Positions 1 through 9,270 of a stretch of 64,000 nucleotides of DNA are shown in pieces. Source of the stretch: Lachnospiraceae bacterium (lineage in GTDB: Bacteria; Bacillota_A; Clostridia; Lachnospirales; Lachnospiraceae); the NCBI GenBank assembly GCA_017416505.1, contig JAFQCI010000019.1, positions 13,179 through 77,178 on the forward strand, in the 5' to 3' direction. Position numbers and translations under genes: made by a program. The first letter of the stretch is position 1. Each line of letters begins with the position of its first letter. The notes under the pieces were generated by a model, which did not search any database, was not told the DNA's origin, and saw nothing but the letters and a program-made list of their open reading frames with translations.

Positions 1-281
1 TCTAAAAAAGGCAAATCAAAACTAAGTCCATTATAATGAATCAAAGATGTAAAGGATTCAGAAAAGGATAGAAAATCCTCTAATATCACCTCTTCTTTTC
101 CATCATCACAAAACCATTGTAAAAGAATAAATTCTTCCTCTTTTACATACCCGGCACCGATTAAATATAACTTTTCTCTTTCACGGTGAAACCCTGTTGT
201 TTCAATATCAAACAATAATCCATTCTTCCATTTTCCACACAAGCATTCCGGAACTTTCGTTTTATATTCTATTTTCTTCAA
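1..281 (-). CDS. RNase H-like (YprB-type) exonuclease, 3' end outside window
   Basis: An open minus-strand frame starts at TTG (279-281), six bases after an AGGTGA ribosome binding site (288-293), and runs off the left edge, so only about 93 N-terminal residues are visible. The residues LLFDIETTGF form the DxE motif of the DEDD/RNase H-like exonuclease fold, and HYNGLSFDLPFL near the edge fits a second conserved motif of the YprB-type RNase H-like family. Such proteins are predicted 3'-5' exonucleases; their substrate is not settled. The start choice rests on the ribosome binding site. The family call is moderately firm and the exact role unknown. Confidence 0.6.
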   Translation of the reverse strand, partial: MKKIEYKTKVPECLCGKWKNGLLFDIETTGFHREREKLYLIGAGYVKEEEFILLQWFCDDGKEEVILEDFLSFSESFTSLIHYNGLSFDLPFL

Positions 282-430
282 ATTCTATCACCTAATTTAT
301 CATTAACCTAAAGGGCTTTCCCTTTATTCATCCTATTGCACTGAAAAAAGAAATCCCCTTATAGCAAATAATATATCTACTATCTGCCATAAGAGGAATT
401 ATTGATAAAACTGCTACCATTATCCAAAAG

Positions 431-1207
431 TTATAACTTTTGATAAAAGAATGGTTTTACACTCTTAAAATTTAACTCCTGCGCCTGGATAATCTGTTCT
501 GTACTTCCCACGAACAAAATACCCTCTTTCTTTAACGCTGCATTAAATTTTTTATAAATCTCATATTTTGCTTCTTCTGTAAAATAAATCAAAACATTTC
601 GACATACAATCAAATCACAATCTTTTAAATATGGGTCCTTTAATAAGTTATGTTGTGAAAATTCAACACACTTCTTAACGGAATCATCGATTTTAAATGC
701 TTTATCATTAATCTTTTTGAAAAACTTATCTCTAAATTCCGAAGGTAATCCAATCAAGCTTTTATCAGAATAAATACCCATTCTGGCTTTATCTAAAATC
801 TGTGTATCAATGTCTGTCGCATAAATCTTAATCTTATTCAAAGGAAGATACTTGCTTAGTAACATTACCAAAGAATAAGGCTCATCTCCTGTAGAACAAG
901 CAGCACTCCATATCTTTAGCTGACCTGTCTTTTTTATTAATTCTGGTAAGAACACAGTTTCTAATACTTTCCATTGTTCAGGGTTTCGATAAAATTCAGA
1001 CACATTGATTGTTAAGTATGCAACAAAACTATCATATAATGCCTTATCTTTCTCAATCGCCTTTACAAATTCTTCGTAACCTTTAAACCCGTGCTTACTA
1101 ATCAATGCATCGATTCTTCGTTTCATCTGTCGTTCTTTATAAGAACTTAAATCAATTGCCGTTAAACGAAATATCTGACTTTTAAAAAACTCGTAATCAT
1201 ATGCCAA
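431..1207 (-). CDS. cheR: CheR-type protein-glutamate methyltransferase
   Basis: 258 residues, the usual size for CheR. CheR transfers a methyl group from S-adenosylmethionine to glutamates of chemoreceptors in the cytoplasm. The N-terminal helical CheR domain spans about residues 1-75. The methyltransferase domain follows, with SAACSTGDEPYS (101-112) as the SAM-binding loop, TDID (131-134) as the acidic strand end, and CRNVLIYF near residue 205. The start is TTG (1205-1207) behind GAGGT. No other chemotaxis gene is in the window. It lies downstream of ispH-rpsA, separated by a strong hairpin, so it may be an isolated or differently wired CheR. Confidence 0.9.
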   Translation of the reverse strand: MAYDYEFFKSQIFRLTAIDLSSYKERQMKRRIDALISKHGFKGYEEFVKAIEKDKALYDSFVAYLTINVSEFYRNPEQWKVLETVFLPELIKKTGQLKIWSAACSTGDEPYSLVMLLSKYLPLNKIKIYATDIDTQILDKARMGIYSDKSLIGLPSEFRDKFFKKINDKAFKIDDSVKKCVEFSQHNLLKDPYLKDCDLIVCRNVLIYFTEEAKYEIYKKFNAALKKEGILFVGSTEQIIQAQELNFKSVKPFFYQKL

Positions 1208-1240
1208 AGCTAATACCTCATAATCAACTTTTTTATATTG

Positions 1241-1271
1241 ATGCCTGCCCTATCATCTATAGAGCAGGCAT
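1241..1271 (-). other. 13-bp intergenic hairpin between rpsA and cheR
   Basis: ATGCCTGCCCTAT (1241-1253) pairs with ATAGAGCAGGCAT (1259-1271) over 13 bp with one wobble and a five-base loop. There is no U-run on either strand, so it is not a standard intrinsic terminator. It may be an mRNA processing or 3' stabilising element at the end of the ispH-rpsA message. Confidence 0.5.
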
Positions 1272-1319
1272 ACACATTTCTACATGATCCGTTACTGTTT
1301 ATAAAATAATCAATAACTA

Positions 1320-3248
1320 TTATTCTTCTGTTGCTTCTTCTGCAGTTTCTTCTGATTCATCAGCTAATAAAGCTTTCATGCTTAAGCTGATTTTCTTTTC
1401 ATCTGCCTTGAAATCTACAACCTTAGCAGTAATTTCTTGTCCAACTTTTAATTCATCTGATGGTTTTTCAATATGATTCTTAGAAATCTGAGATACATGT
1501 AATAATGCATCTACTCCGGATTCTAATTCAACGAATGCACCAAAGTCAGTCATTCTTGCAACTTTACCAGTTACAACATTACCTACTGCATATTTTTCAG
1601 AAGCAGTAATCCATGGATTGCTGTCTTCAAACTTTAAGCTAAGTGCAATCTTTTCACCTTGAATATCTTTAATTAAAGCCTTTACAGTATCTCCTACTTT
1701 GTAAAGTTTCTTAGGATTTTCAACTCTTCCCCAAGACATTTCTGAAATGTGTAATAATCCGTCTGCTCCACCTAAATCGATGAATACACCGAAATCAGTT
1801 ACGTTCTTAACAGTACCTTCTACTGTCATACCAACAGAAATCTTAGCGAATAATTCTTTTTGCTTTTCAGCTTTTTGAGCCACTAATAATTGCTTTCTAT
1901 CACCAATGACTCTCTTTCTACGAGGATTGAATTCACTGATAACAAATTCAATTTCCTGACCAGCATATTTTTCAAGATTCTTTTCATAAGTATCTGAAAC
2001 AAGGCTTGCTGGGATAAATACAGATGCTTCATCAACAATTACGCTTAAACCGCCAGTTAATACCTGAGCAACCTTTGCTTTTAATACTTCTTTGTTTTCA
2101 AAAGCTTCTTCTAATCTCTTATTACCTTTATCTGCAGCTAATCTCTTATATGTTAATAAAACCTGACCTTCGCCATCGTTCACTTTAAGAACCTTAGCTT
2201 CCATGGTATCCCCAACCTTAACTTCATTTCTTAAGTCAACATTTGGTGTGTTAGTATATTCACTTCTGGTAATGATACCGTCTGCCTTAAAGCCAATATT
2301 TAAGATAATTTCATCTTCTTTTACATCGATGATAGTACCTTCCACAACCTCCCCGTTTCTAATTGTTTTTAGACTTTCATCTAACATTTGTTCAAAGCTT
2401 AATTCTTCTGACATGCTATTATGAACCTCCTTAATAATATAATTTGGGGTTGAAGCCCCTGCCGTAATACCTACGCTACTAACGGATTCAAAAGATGTCA
2501 AATCCAGGTCAACAAGTGTCTGTATATAGTAAGTATTCGCACATTCTTTTCCACTAATTTCAAATAGCTTTTGTGTGTTTGAACTATTCTTCCCACCAAT
2601 CACAATCATGGCATCCACACGGGAAGCTAAACTTCTAGCCTCTTCCTGACGCTCCTTCGTAGCATTGCAAATGGTATTAAAAACACTTATATCATAACCC
2701 TTTTTAGAAATAATTTCAACAAGAAGTTTAAATTTATTGTAATTAAACGTCGTTTGTGACACAATGCACAATTTTTTATTCACATTTTTGGTAAAATTTT
2801 CTGCTTGTTTTTCATTCTCAATAACATAAACTTCGCCTACACACCAGCTACAAATTCCTTCTACTTCCGGATGCGTTGGATTACCTATAATTATTATAGT
2901 ATTTCCTTTTTCACTCTCTTCTAGCACAATTTTATGAATTTTTTTTACAAAAGGACAGGTTGCATCTACCAGTTTTAAACCTTGCTCTTGGATTTTTTCG
3001 CAAACATCTTTAGTAACACCGTGGGCACGTATTACAATAGAACCTTCTTTTATATTTTCAAGTTCCTCTTTTTCTTTTATCACGTGAACTCCCTTTTTCT
3101 CTAAATCCTGAACCACCTGTTCATTATGGATAATAGGTCCATAGGTATATACCACATCATTTTTTTCTATCTCCTGATAAACCGTATCCACTGCCCTTTT
3201 TACACCAAAACAAAACCCCGCTGTTTTCGCTACTTCAACCTTCAACAT
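1320..3248 (-). CDS. ispH-rpsA: Fused 4-hydroxy-3-methylbut-2-enyl diphosphate reductase / ribosomal protein S1
   Basis: 642 residues made of two proteins. Residues 1 to about 275 are IspH (LytB), the last enzyme of the MEP isoprenoid pathway; the three iron-sulfur cysteines are C13, C98 and C194, and the catalytic glutamate motif THPEVEG is at 125-131. From about residue 295 there are four S1 RNA-binding domains; the third and fourth are the best preserved (DFGVFIDLGGADGLLHISE and DFGAFVELESGVDALLHVS). This fusion is known from Clostridia. It lies 4 bases after cmk, as in many relatives. AAG GAG GTT codons form a Shine-Dalgarno just before Met279 (ATG at 2414), so S1 may also be made separately. 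Confidence 0.95.
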   Translation of the reverse strand: MLKVEVAKTAGFCFGVKRAVDTVYQEIEKNDVVYTYGPIIHNEQVVQDLEKKGVHVIKEKEELENIKEGSIVIRAHGVTKDVCEKIQEQGLKLVDATCPFVKKIHKIVLEESEKGNTIIIIGNPTHPEVEGICSWCVGEVYVIENEKQAENFTKNVNKKLCIVSQTTFNYNKFKLLVEIISKKGYDISVFNTICNATKERQEEARSLASRVDAMIVIGGKNSSNTQKLFEISGKECANTYYIQTLVDLDLTSFESVSSVGITAGASTPNYIIKEVHNSMSEELSFEQMLDESLKTIRNGEVVEGTIIDVKEDEIILNIGFKADGIITRSEYTNTPNVDLRNEVKVGDTMEAKVLKVNDGEGQVLLTYKRLAADKGNKRLEEAFENKEVLKAKVAQVLTGGLSVIVDEASVFIPASLVSDTYEKNLEKYAGQEIEFVISEFNPRRKRVIGDRKQLLVAQKAEKQKELFAKISVGMTVEGTVKNVTDFGVFIDLGGADGLLHISEMSWGRVENPKKLYKVGDTVKALIKDIQGEKIALSLKFEDSNPWITASEKYAVGNVVTGKVARMTDFGAFVELESGVDALLHVSQISKNHIEKPSDELKVGQEITAKVVDFKADEKKISLSMKALLADESEETAEEATEE

Positions 3249-3252
3249 ACCT

Positions 3253-3915
3253 TTATGCCCTTTCTTTTACCATCTGAATAATGGCATTTACCACCTCTTC
3301 AATATTCATATCAGAAGTATCCAATAAAACAGCATCCTCTGCCTGCTTTAAAGGAGCAATTTCACGATTCATATCGCGATAATCTCTTTCCTGAATGGAT
3401 GCTTCTAATTCTGCTAAATCGCATTCCATTCCTTTTTCCACCATTTCATCATAACGTCTTTTCGCTCTTACTCCAACTGAGGCTGTTAAATAAATTTTCA
3501 ACTCGGCATTTGGTAAAACACAGGTACCAATATCCCTTCCATCCATTAAAACATTATGTTCCTTTGCCAAATCCCGTTGTAAAGATAATAATTTTTCTCT
3601 TACCTCAGGAATCGTAGAAATCGAAGAAGTCATCTGACTCACTTCTTCATTACGAATCAATGCAGAAACATCTTCTCCATTTAAATAAACGTGTTGTTCT
3701 CCATTTTCATAAGCTATGGTTACATGAATTTCCGGTAACAATGGTATGATTTTATCTGTTTCTTCTGCTTTTACCTGCTTCCGAATGAAATACAATGCCA
3801 TACTTCGATACATGGCTCCTGTATCTACATAAATAAAATCTAATTCCTTTGCTACTTTCTTTGCAATGGTACTTTTTCCGGCTCCTGCCGGGCCATCGAT
3901 TGCAATATTAAACAT
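3253..3915 (-). CDS. cmk: Cytidylate kinase
   Basis: 220 residues, full length. Phosphorylates CMP and dCMP with ATP in nucleotide salvage and dNTP supply. The P-loop GPAGAGKS is at residues 8-15, followed by DTGAMYRSMA, which is typical of bacterial Cmk, and DGRDIGTCVLP further on. It sits in a tight minus-strand run: 22 bases behind the flavoprotein gene and 4 bases ahead of ispH-rpsA, the common Clostridia order, so the three are probably co-transcribed. Confidence 0.96.
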   Translation of the reverse strand: MFNIAIDGPAGAGKSTIAKKVAKELDFIYVDTGAMYRSMALYFIRKQVKAEETDKIIPLLPEIHVTIAYENGEQHVYLNGEDVSALIRNEEVSQMTSSISTIPEVREKLLSLQRDLAKEHNVLMDGRDIGTCVLPNAELKIYLTASVGVRAKRRYDEMVEKGMECDLAELEASIQERDYRDMNREIAPLKQAEDAVLLDTSDMNIEEVVNAIIQMVKERA

Positions 3916-3937
3916 TTCTCATTCCTTCTTTCTTTTA

Positions 3938-5164
3938 TTAACTATGTTTTCCTGCGGCATACCCGGTAGACCAGGCTATTTGAAGATTAAAACCACCAGT
4001 TACTGCATCCAAGTCCAATACTTCCCCAGCAAAAAACAAACCTTTTACTTTCTTTGATTCCATGGTAGAAGGATTGATTTCTTTCACTTCCACGCCACCC
4101 TTGGTAATAATAGCTTCATTATATCCTCTTAGTCCCTCAATGGTAGAAGAAAAGTTTTTAATGCAGTCGGCAAAATGCTCTCTTTCTTCTTTTGTTATCT
4201 CATTTACCCTTTTATCTTCCGGAATTCCGGAATACTTTACCATAACAGGAATCAGTTTGGAAGGGAATAAATCCCCCAATGCATTGATAAATTTTTTATT
4301 ACTATAACGCTTAAAATCACGTATCAGACGGTTTGATAATTGCTCCTTATCTAAAGCTGGTTTTAAATCAATGGATAGCACAAGTTCTTCTTCTCCCATT
4401 GCTTTTTGAATATAGGAACTGGCACTTAATATAGTGGGACCGCTGACTCCAAAATGAGTAAAGAGCAATTCTCCAAACTCTTTATATACCACCTTTTTCC
4501 CTTTCTTAATGGAAATTTCAATATTTCTTAAAGAAAGTCCCTGCAATTCTTTCACATAGTCTTCCCTTATATTAAAAGGTACCAAAGCTGGTGTAAGTTT
4601 CGTCACCTTATGTTCTGCTGATTTTGCAAAACGATATCCATCACCTGTGGAACCGGTAGAGGGATAGGATAATCCTCCTGTAGCGATAATAACAGAATCT
4701 GCTAATACTATTTTACCATCTGCAAGCTCAATTCCTTCTACCTTATCCTCCTGAAAGCAAATTCTCTTCACTTCAGAATTCAAATGAATTTTAACATTTT
4801 GTTTTTTCATGGCACGATGAAGGCCGTCAATAATATCAGAAGAATGGTCGGAAACCGGAAAAACACGATTTCCTCGCTCCACCTTAGTTTTAACCCCATG
4901 CTTCTCTAAAAAATCTATCATATCGAAGTTTTGAAATCCATAATAGGAACTATATAAAAACCTTGGATTTGTTACTACCTTTTCAAAAAATTCCTCTTCA
5001 GAACAGGCATTGGTAATATTACATCTTCCTTTTCCTGTAATAAAGATTTTCTTTCCCAATTTTTCATTTTTCTCATACAAATCCACTTGTTTCCCTGATA
5101 TTGCAGCCGAGTAAGCCGCCATCATTCCTGCAGCTCCCCCTCCAATTACTACAACTTTTCTCAT
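3938..5164 (-). CDS. BaiN/HI0933-family flavoprotein (NAD(P)/FAD-dependent oxidoreductase)
   Basis: About 408 residues from the chosen start. The longer frame to 5233 is rejected because AAGGAG lies about nine bases before the ATG at 5162-5164 and the dinucleotide fold begins at once: VVVIGGGAAGMMAAYSA carries GxGxxG. Later motifs GKGRCNITNAC, IATGGLSYPSTGSTGDGY and LFFAGEVLDLDAVTGGFNLQ are characteristic of the HI0933/BaiN family. Members are FAD proteins; BaiN was linked to bile-acid 7-dehydroxylation, but most homologues, which lie near cmk as here, have no proven substrate. No bile-acid genes are nearby. Confidence 0.88.
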   Translation of the reverse strand: MRKVVVIGGGAAGMMAAYSAAISGKQVDLYEKNEKLGKKIFITGKGRCNITNACSEEEFFEKVVTNPRFLYSSYYGFQNFDMIDFLEKHGVKTKVERGNRVFPVSDHSSDIIDGLHRAMKKQNVKIHLNSEVKRICFQEDKVEGIELADGKIVLADSVIIATGGLSYPSTGSTGDGYRFAKSAEHKVTKLTPALVPFNIREDYVKELQGLSLRNIEISIKKGKKVVYKEFGELLFTHFGVSGPTILSASSYIQKAMGEEELVLSIDLKPALDKEQLSNRLIRDFKRYSNKKFINALGDLFPSKLIPVMVKYSGIPEDKRVNEITKEEREHFADCIKNFSSTIEGLRGYNEAIITKGGVEVKEINPSTMESKKVKGLFFAGEVLDLDAVTGGFNLQIAWSTGYAAGKHS

Positions 5165-5302
5165 ACTCTTAGTACTCCTTCCGGTTGAACCTTCCTTATA
5201 GAAAATCGAACAAAAAGAGGTCTGTCGAAACAAACCTCCTTTATCATATCATTAAATTATAAAATTTTAAACCATTTTTTCTTACCACGAATCTGTTTTT
5301 AC

Positions 5303-7555
5303 CTATCTGCGGATTCCTTTGGCAATCAATATTTCATGAAATGCATCACTACTTACTGGTTTTGAGAAATAATATCCCTGAATAACGTCACAATAAATAC
5401 TCTTTAAGAATTCGTATTGATGTTCATTTTCTACACCTTCTGCAACAATCTTCATATCCAAAGACTGTCCTAAATGAACAATAGTGGTAACAATCTGATT
5501 ACCTCTTTCATCTCCAATATCATCTACGAAACTCTTATCAATCTTAATAACATCTGCCGGAATACTCTTTAACATATTCAAAGAAGAATATCCGGTTCCA
5601 AAATCATCAATCAATACATTAATGCCTAATGCATGAAGATTACTAATGGTATCCAATAAAATATTAGAATCTGAAACAAAGGTAGTTTCCGTTAATTCCA
5701 ATTCCACCAACGAACTTGGAATTTCTGAATTCTTAATAATATTAGCATAAATCTCAAGGAAATTATTATTATATAACTGTAACTGTGATAAATTAACAGA
5801 AACAGGTACTACATTCAAACCTTCTTTTCTCCATCTTGAAATATCCCGGCACACGGTTTCAAATACATACTGGTCTAGTGTAGTGATAAATCCGTTCTTT
5901 TCAAACAATGGGATAAATTCGTTCGGATATATCATGCCATCCTTGGCATTCCAACGAACCAAAGCTTCTGCACCTACCAACTCCTTGGTAGAGGCTGAAA
6001 ATTTCGGTTGATAAAAGACAACAAACTCTCTATCCCGAATCGCCTGTTCCATTCGGTTTTCAATTTCTTTTTCCCGAAGCAATTTCTTTCTTAAGTTATC
6101 ATTATAAATCGCATATAGCTTTCCATGTTGACCTTTTACGGTTCCCTTGGTAATGGCTGCATGGTCAATTTCTTTATTAATATCAAATTCTCCATCAGGT
6201 TTTACTTCACAGATACCTACGGATAATTCAATTTCATAATTACCATTCTTTTTCAGGCGTTTTACTTCTGCATCAATTCGTTCAATACGTTCAATAACCT
6301 CATGAATATCATCATATTTTAAAAACAGCATAAATTCATCTGCACGTTTATGTGTAAATACTTCTCCGGAACGAATCTGTCTACGGATAATTTCCCAAAT
6401 ACATTTAATGATATAATTTCCCTCTGTGTATCCAAAAATATCATTAATCAATTTAAATTTATCAATATCCATAGTAATCATGGCATATTTTCTGGATTTA
6501 TTCTGGACTACCAATTCTTCTACATCAACTTTAAACTTATCATAGGTAGAACCTCCGGTAAGTGGGTCTACATATGCAATTTCTTCTATTCTTTTTCTAC
6601 TCTTATAGAAAATATAAGTAATGGCTGATAACAATCCTGCAAATACCAGTACAACAATTCCTAATATCAAGGATGTTATTCGAATTGTGTGATAAAGCTT
6701 ATTATTTAATACACTTTCCGGAACCACTGTAAGCAGATACCAGTCATTATATCCCACCATTCGATAATACATATATTTATTTACCTTATTGTGGAATATA
6801 ACATATCCATCTACTTCATTTTCCTTCAACTTTTGCATCAAATCTTCAACACAAGCTTCATTCTCATCAGAAGCATTCAGCATAGCACCAAATATATTTT
6901 CAAAATTCTGAAAGCTGTTTGGATTATTCGAAGGAATTACGGATTCACCATTATTTTTAACCACATAGGAATAACCTTCTCCGTCAAAAGATGTAATGTT
7001 TACAATATGCCTGTAAATTTCCACATCAAAAGTCATAAACAAGGCACCTACTATCTTACCGTCTACATCAATCGGTGCTGTATACATAATAACGTCATCG
7101 CCATCATAATCTGTTATGGCATCTGAAATATAAGAACGGTTCTGCATGGCAAAACGGAAATTCTTTAAATTCCAAGCCACATAAACCTCTCCGTTGGTAG
7201 TATAAGCGGTTCCATCATTTTTAATAATACCTATATTCTTATAATTTACATCCTTGGCTACGATGCTGTCATCTTTAAAATCCAAGTCACCCAAAGCTTC
7301 CAAAATAGAATCCGTATCTTCCATGTCCATCTTAGAAATCATCTGTGCCAGACTGTCTACATACCGTACTCTAGACTCCATTTCACGAGTCAACGTGGCA
7401 ACAGACTGATAAGATACTTCGCTTAATGTCAGTTCCAATTCGCTTTCATAGTTATCATAAAGCATCTTCACATAAAAAGCTGCTCCTACGCACATCAGAA
7501 GAGTAAAAAATAAGACGATTTGTATACTTCTTTTTATATATTTTTTATTTTTCAT
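5303..7555 (-). CDS. Membrane sensor GGDEF-EAL protein, probable c-di-GMP phosphodiesterase
   Basis: About 750 residues. The ATG at 7553-7555 is chosen because AAGGAGGA lies five to six bases upstream; the longer frame starts with GTG inside that site. A membrane helix near the N-terminus, a roughly 250-residue extracytoplasmic Cache-like sensor and a second helix precede a GGDEF domain whose signature is KRADEF instead of GGDEF, so cyclase activity is unlikely. The EAL domain looks complete: AEALVRW, SVNLS, ELTET, IDDFGTGYSS, IKIDKSF, AEGVE and QGYYFSKP. I infer it degrades c-di-GMP in response to an external ligand. A TATAAT-like box at 7641-7646 may be its promoter. Confidence 0.9.
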   Translation of the reverse strand: MKNKKYIKRSIQIVLFFTLLMCVGAAFYVKMLYDNYESELELTLSEVSYQSVATLTREMESRVRYVDSLAQMISKMDMEDTDSILEALGDLDFKDDSIVAKDVNYKNIGIIKNDGTAYTTNGEVYVAWNLKNFRFAMQNRSYISDAITDYDGDDVIMYTAPIDVDGKIVGALFMTFDVEIYRHIVNITSFDGEGYSYVVKNNGESVIPSNNPNSFQNFENIFGAMLNASDENEACVEDLMQKLKENEVDGYVIFHNKVNKYMYYRMVGYNDWYLLTVVPESVLNNKLYHTIRITSLILGIVVLVFAGLLSAITYIFYKSRKRIEEIAYVDPLTGGSTYDKFKVDVEELVVQNKSRKYAMITMDIDKFKLINDIFGYTEGNYIIKCIWEIIRRQIRSGEVFTHKRADEFMLFLKYDDIHEVIERIERIDAEVKRLKKNGNYEIELSVGICEVKPDGEFDINKEIDHAAITKGTVKGQHGKLYAIYNDNLRKKLLREKEIENRMEQAIRDREFVVFYQPKFSASTKELVGAEALVRWNAKDGMIYPNEFIPLFEKNGFITTLDQYVFETVCRDISRWRKEGLNVVPVSVNLSQLQLYNNNFLEIYANIIKNSEIPSSLVELELTETTFVSDSNILLDTISNLHALGINVLIDDFGTGYSSLNMLKSIPADVIKIDKSFVDDIGDERGNQIVTTIVHLGQSLDMKIVAEGVENEHQYEFLKSIYCDVIQGYYFSKPVSSDAFHEILIAKGIRR

Positions 7556-7791
7556 TTTACTCCTCCTTTTCACAATCTTTTAGCTAAATTGCCTATGATT
7601 AATTTTATTTTAACTTATTTTTTGTTAATTTTCAATACGCATTATATACAAAATATAGTCCTGTTCTTAATCAAAATAGCAATACCAATACCAAATATGG
7701 TGACAATACGATAACTCAGATTACAAACATCATGATATCATTTTTATCAGTAACGACCCTTTTCATTACTACAAAGTAACTATCTTAACAC

Positions 7792-7817
7792 AGAAAAAGA
7801 ACCTCTTTTAGAGGTTC
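7792..7817 (-). terminator. Intrinsic terminator of the decarboxylase operon
   Basis: GAACCTCT (7799-7806) and AGAGGTTC (7810-7817) form a perfect 8-bp stem with a three-base loop. On the minus strand it is followed by a U-run (A-run at 7794-7798 on plus). It lies 18 bases past the oadA stop. Confidence 0.85.
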
Positions 7818-7834
7818 CTTTCCCTTTTCTAATC

Positions 7835-9253
7835 TTAAACAGGATATGCTTTATTCTGTGAATCAGCCACAGAAGCATCTACCTTTGTTTGTTGAGCTTC
7901 ACGGTATTTAAAGAATTCAGTTGCAACCTGTGGGAATAAGGCATAAGTTAATACATCCTCTTCCTGTTGCTTCCACTGTGACATTTCTGCTTCAATCTTA
8001 TCTAATTCCGGCTCTAACAAATCAGCTGGACGACAGGTAATCGGCTCTTTATCACCAATTGCCTTCTTTTGTACTTCCTTATTAAATGGTTTTACGGTTT
8101 GACCATATTCACCTGCTAATAAGGCTTTGCTTTCCTTTGTACACATCTTATATCTTTCGCCCATAATAACGTTTAATACAGCCTGTGTACCAACAATCTG
8201 GCTGGAAGGTGTAACTAGAGGTGGCTCACCAAAGTCTTTACGCACTCTTGGCACTTCCTCTAACACTTCATAGTACTTATCCTCTGCACCCTGTTCTTTT
8301 AATTGAGAAACAAGGTTTGATAGCATACCACCTGGTACCTGATATAATAAAGTCTTAATATTAACACCCATAACCTTCGGATTTAATAATCCGGAAGCTA
8401 AAGCTTCTTCCTGCATAGGTCTAAAGTAATCAGCGATTTCAGCTAATAAGCTCTGGTCGAAACCAGGGTCAAATTCAGTTCCACGGAACGTTTCTGCCAT
8501 AACTTCAGTAGCTGGCTGGCTGGTACCTAAAGCAAATGGTGACATTGCAGTATCAATGATATCGCATCCTGCTTCTACTGCCTTAAGGTAAGTCATAGCA
8601 GCAACACCACTAGTATAATGAGTGTGTAACTGAATTGGTAACTTTGTTGCAGACTTTAATGCGCTTACTAATTCTGTAGCCTGATATGGAACCAAAAGAC
8701 CTGCCATATCCTTGATACAAATTGAATCTGCACCCATGTCTTCGATTTTCTTTGCCATATCCATCCAGTAATCTAAGGTATAAGCGTCACCTAAGGTATA
8801 AGAAAGAGCAACCTGAGCATGTCCTTTTTCTTTATTTGCAGCTTTTACTGCTGTCTGTAAATTTCTAATATCATTTAAACAGTCGAAAATACGGATAATA
8901 TCAATACCGTTAGCAATAGATTTCTGAACGAAATATTCTACCACATCATCTGCATAATGACGGTATCCTAAGATATTTTGTCCTCTAAATAACATCTGTA
9001 ACTTTGTATTCTTAAATCCATCACGGATTTTTCTAAGTCTTTCCCATGGGTCTTCTTTTAAGAAACGTAAGGATGCATCAAATGTTGCACCACCCCAGCA
9101 TTCTACGGCATGATATCCAACCTTATCCATCTTATCAATGATAGGTAACATCTGTTCTGTAGTCATTCTGGTAGCAATCAAAGACTGATGTGCATCACGT
9201 AATACAGTTTCCATTATTTTAACTGGTCTTTTTACAGTTTTTTGTTCTGCCAT
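7835..9253 (-). CDS. oadA: Oxaloacetate decarboxylase alpha / 5S-type carboxyltransferase subunit
   Basis: 472 residues with AGGAGG before the ATG. It transfers a carboxyl group between oxaloacetate or pyruvate and a biotin carrier. METVLRDAHQS near the N-terminus, CIKDMAGLLVPYQA with the active-site lysine, and QLHTHYTSG with metal-binding histidines mark the HMGL-like carboxyltransferase fold plus the conserved C-terminal region. The biotin domain that ends classical OadA is absent; a separate carrier is encoded at 10446. It is last in an operon of 12S-like carboxyltransferase, OadG-like anchor, biotin carrier, OadB and this gene. The set could work as a Na+-pumping decarboxylase or a transcarboxylase. 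Confidence 0.9.
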   Translation of the reverse strand: MAEQKTVKRPVKIMETVLRDAHQSLIATRMTTEQMLPIIDKMDKVGYHAVECWGGATFDASLRFLKEDPWERLRKIRDGFKNTKLQMLFRGQNILGYRHYADDVVEYFVQKSIANGIDIIRIFDCLNDIRNLQTAVKAANKEKGHAQVALSYTLGDAYTLDYWMDMAKKIEDMGADSICIKDMAGLLVPYQATELVSALKSATKLPIQLHTHYTSGVAAMTYLKAVEAGCDIIDTAMSPFALGTSQPATEVMAETFRGTEFDPGFDQSLLAEIADYFRPMQEEALASGLLNPKVMGVNIKTLLYQVPGGMLSNLVSQLKEQGAEDKYYEVLEEVPRVRKDFGEPPLVTPSSQIVGTQAVLNVIMGERYKMCTKESKALLAGEYGQTVKPFNKEVQKKAIGDKEPITCRPADLLEPELDKIEAEMSQWKQQEEDVLTYALFPQVATEFFKYREAQQTKVDASVADSQNKAYPV

Positions 9254-9270
9254 TTTCTTATCCTCCTAAA

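Noticed and set aside
2203..2424. Plus-strand ORF inside ispH-rpsA
   Set aside because: Antisense to conserved S1 domains, no ribosome site, and composition typical of a shadow frame.
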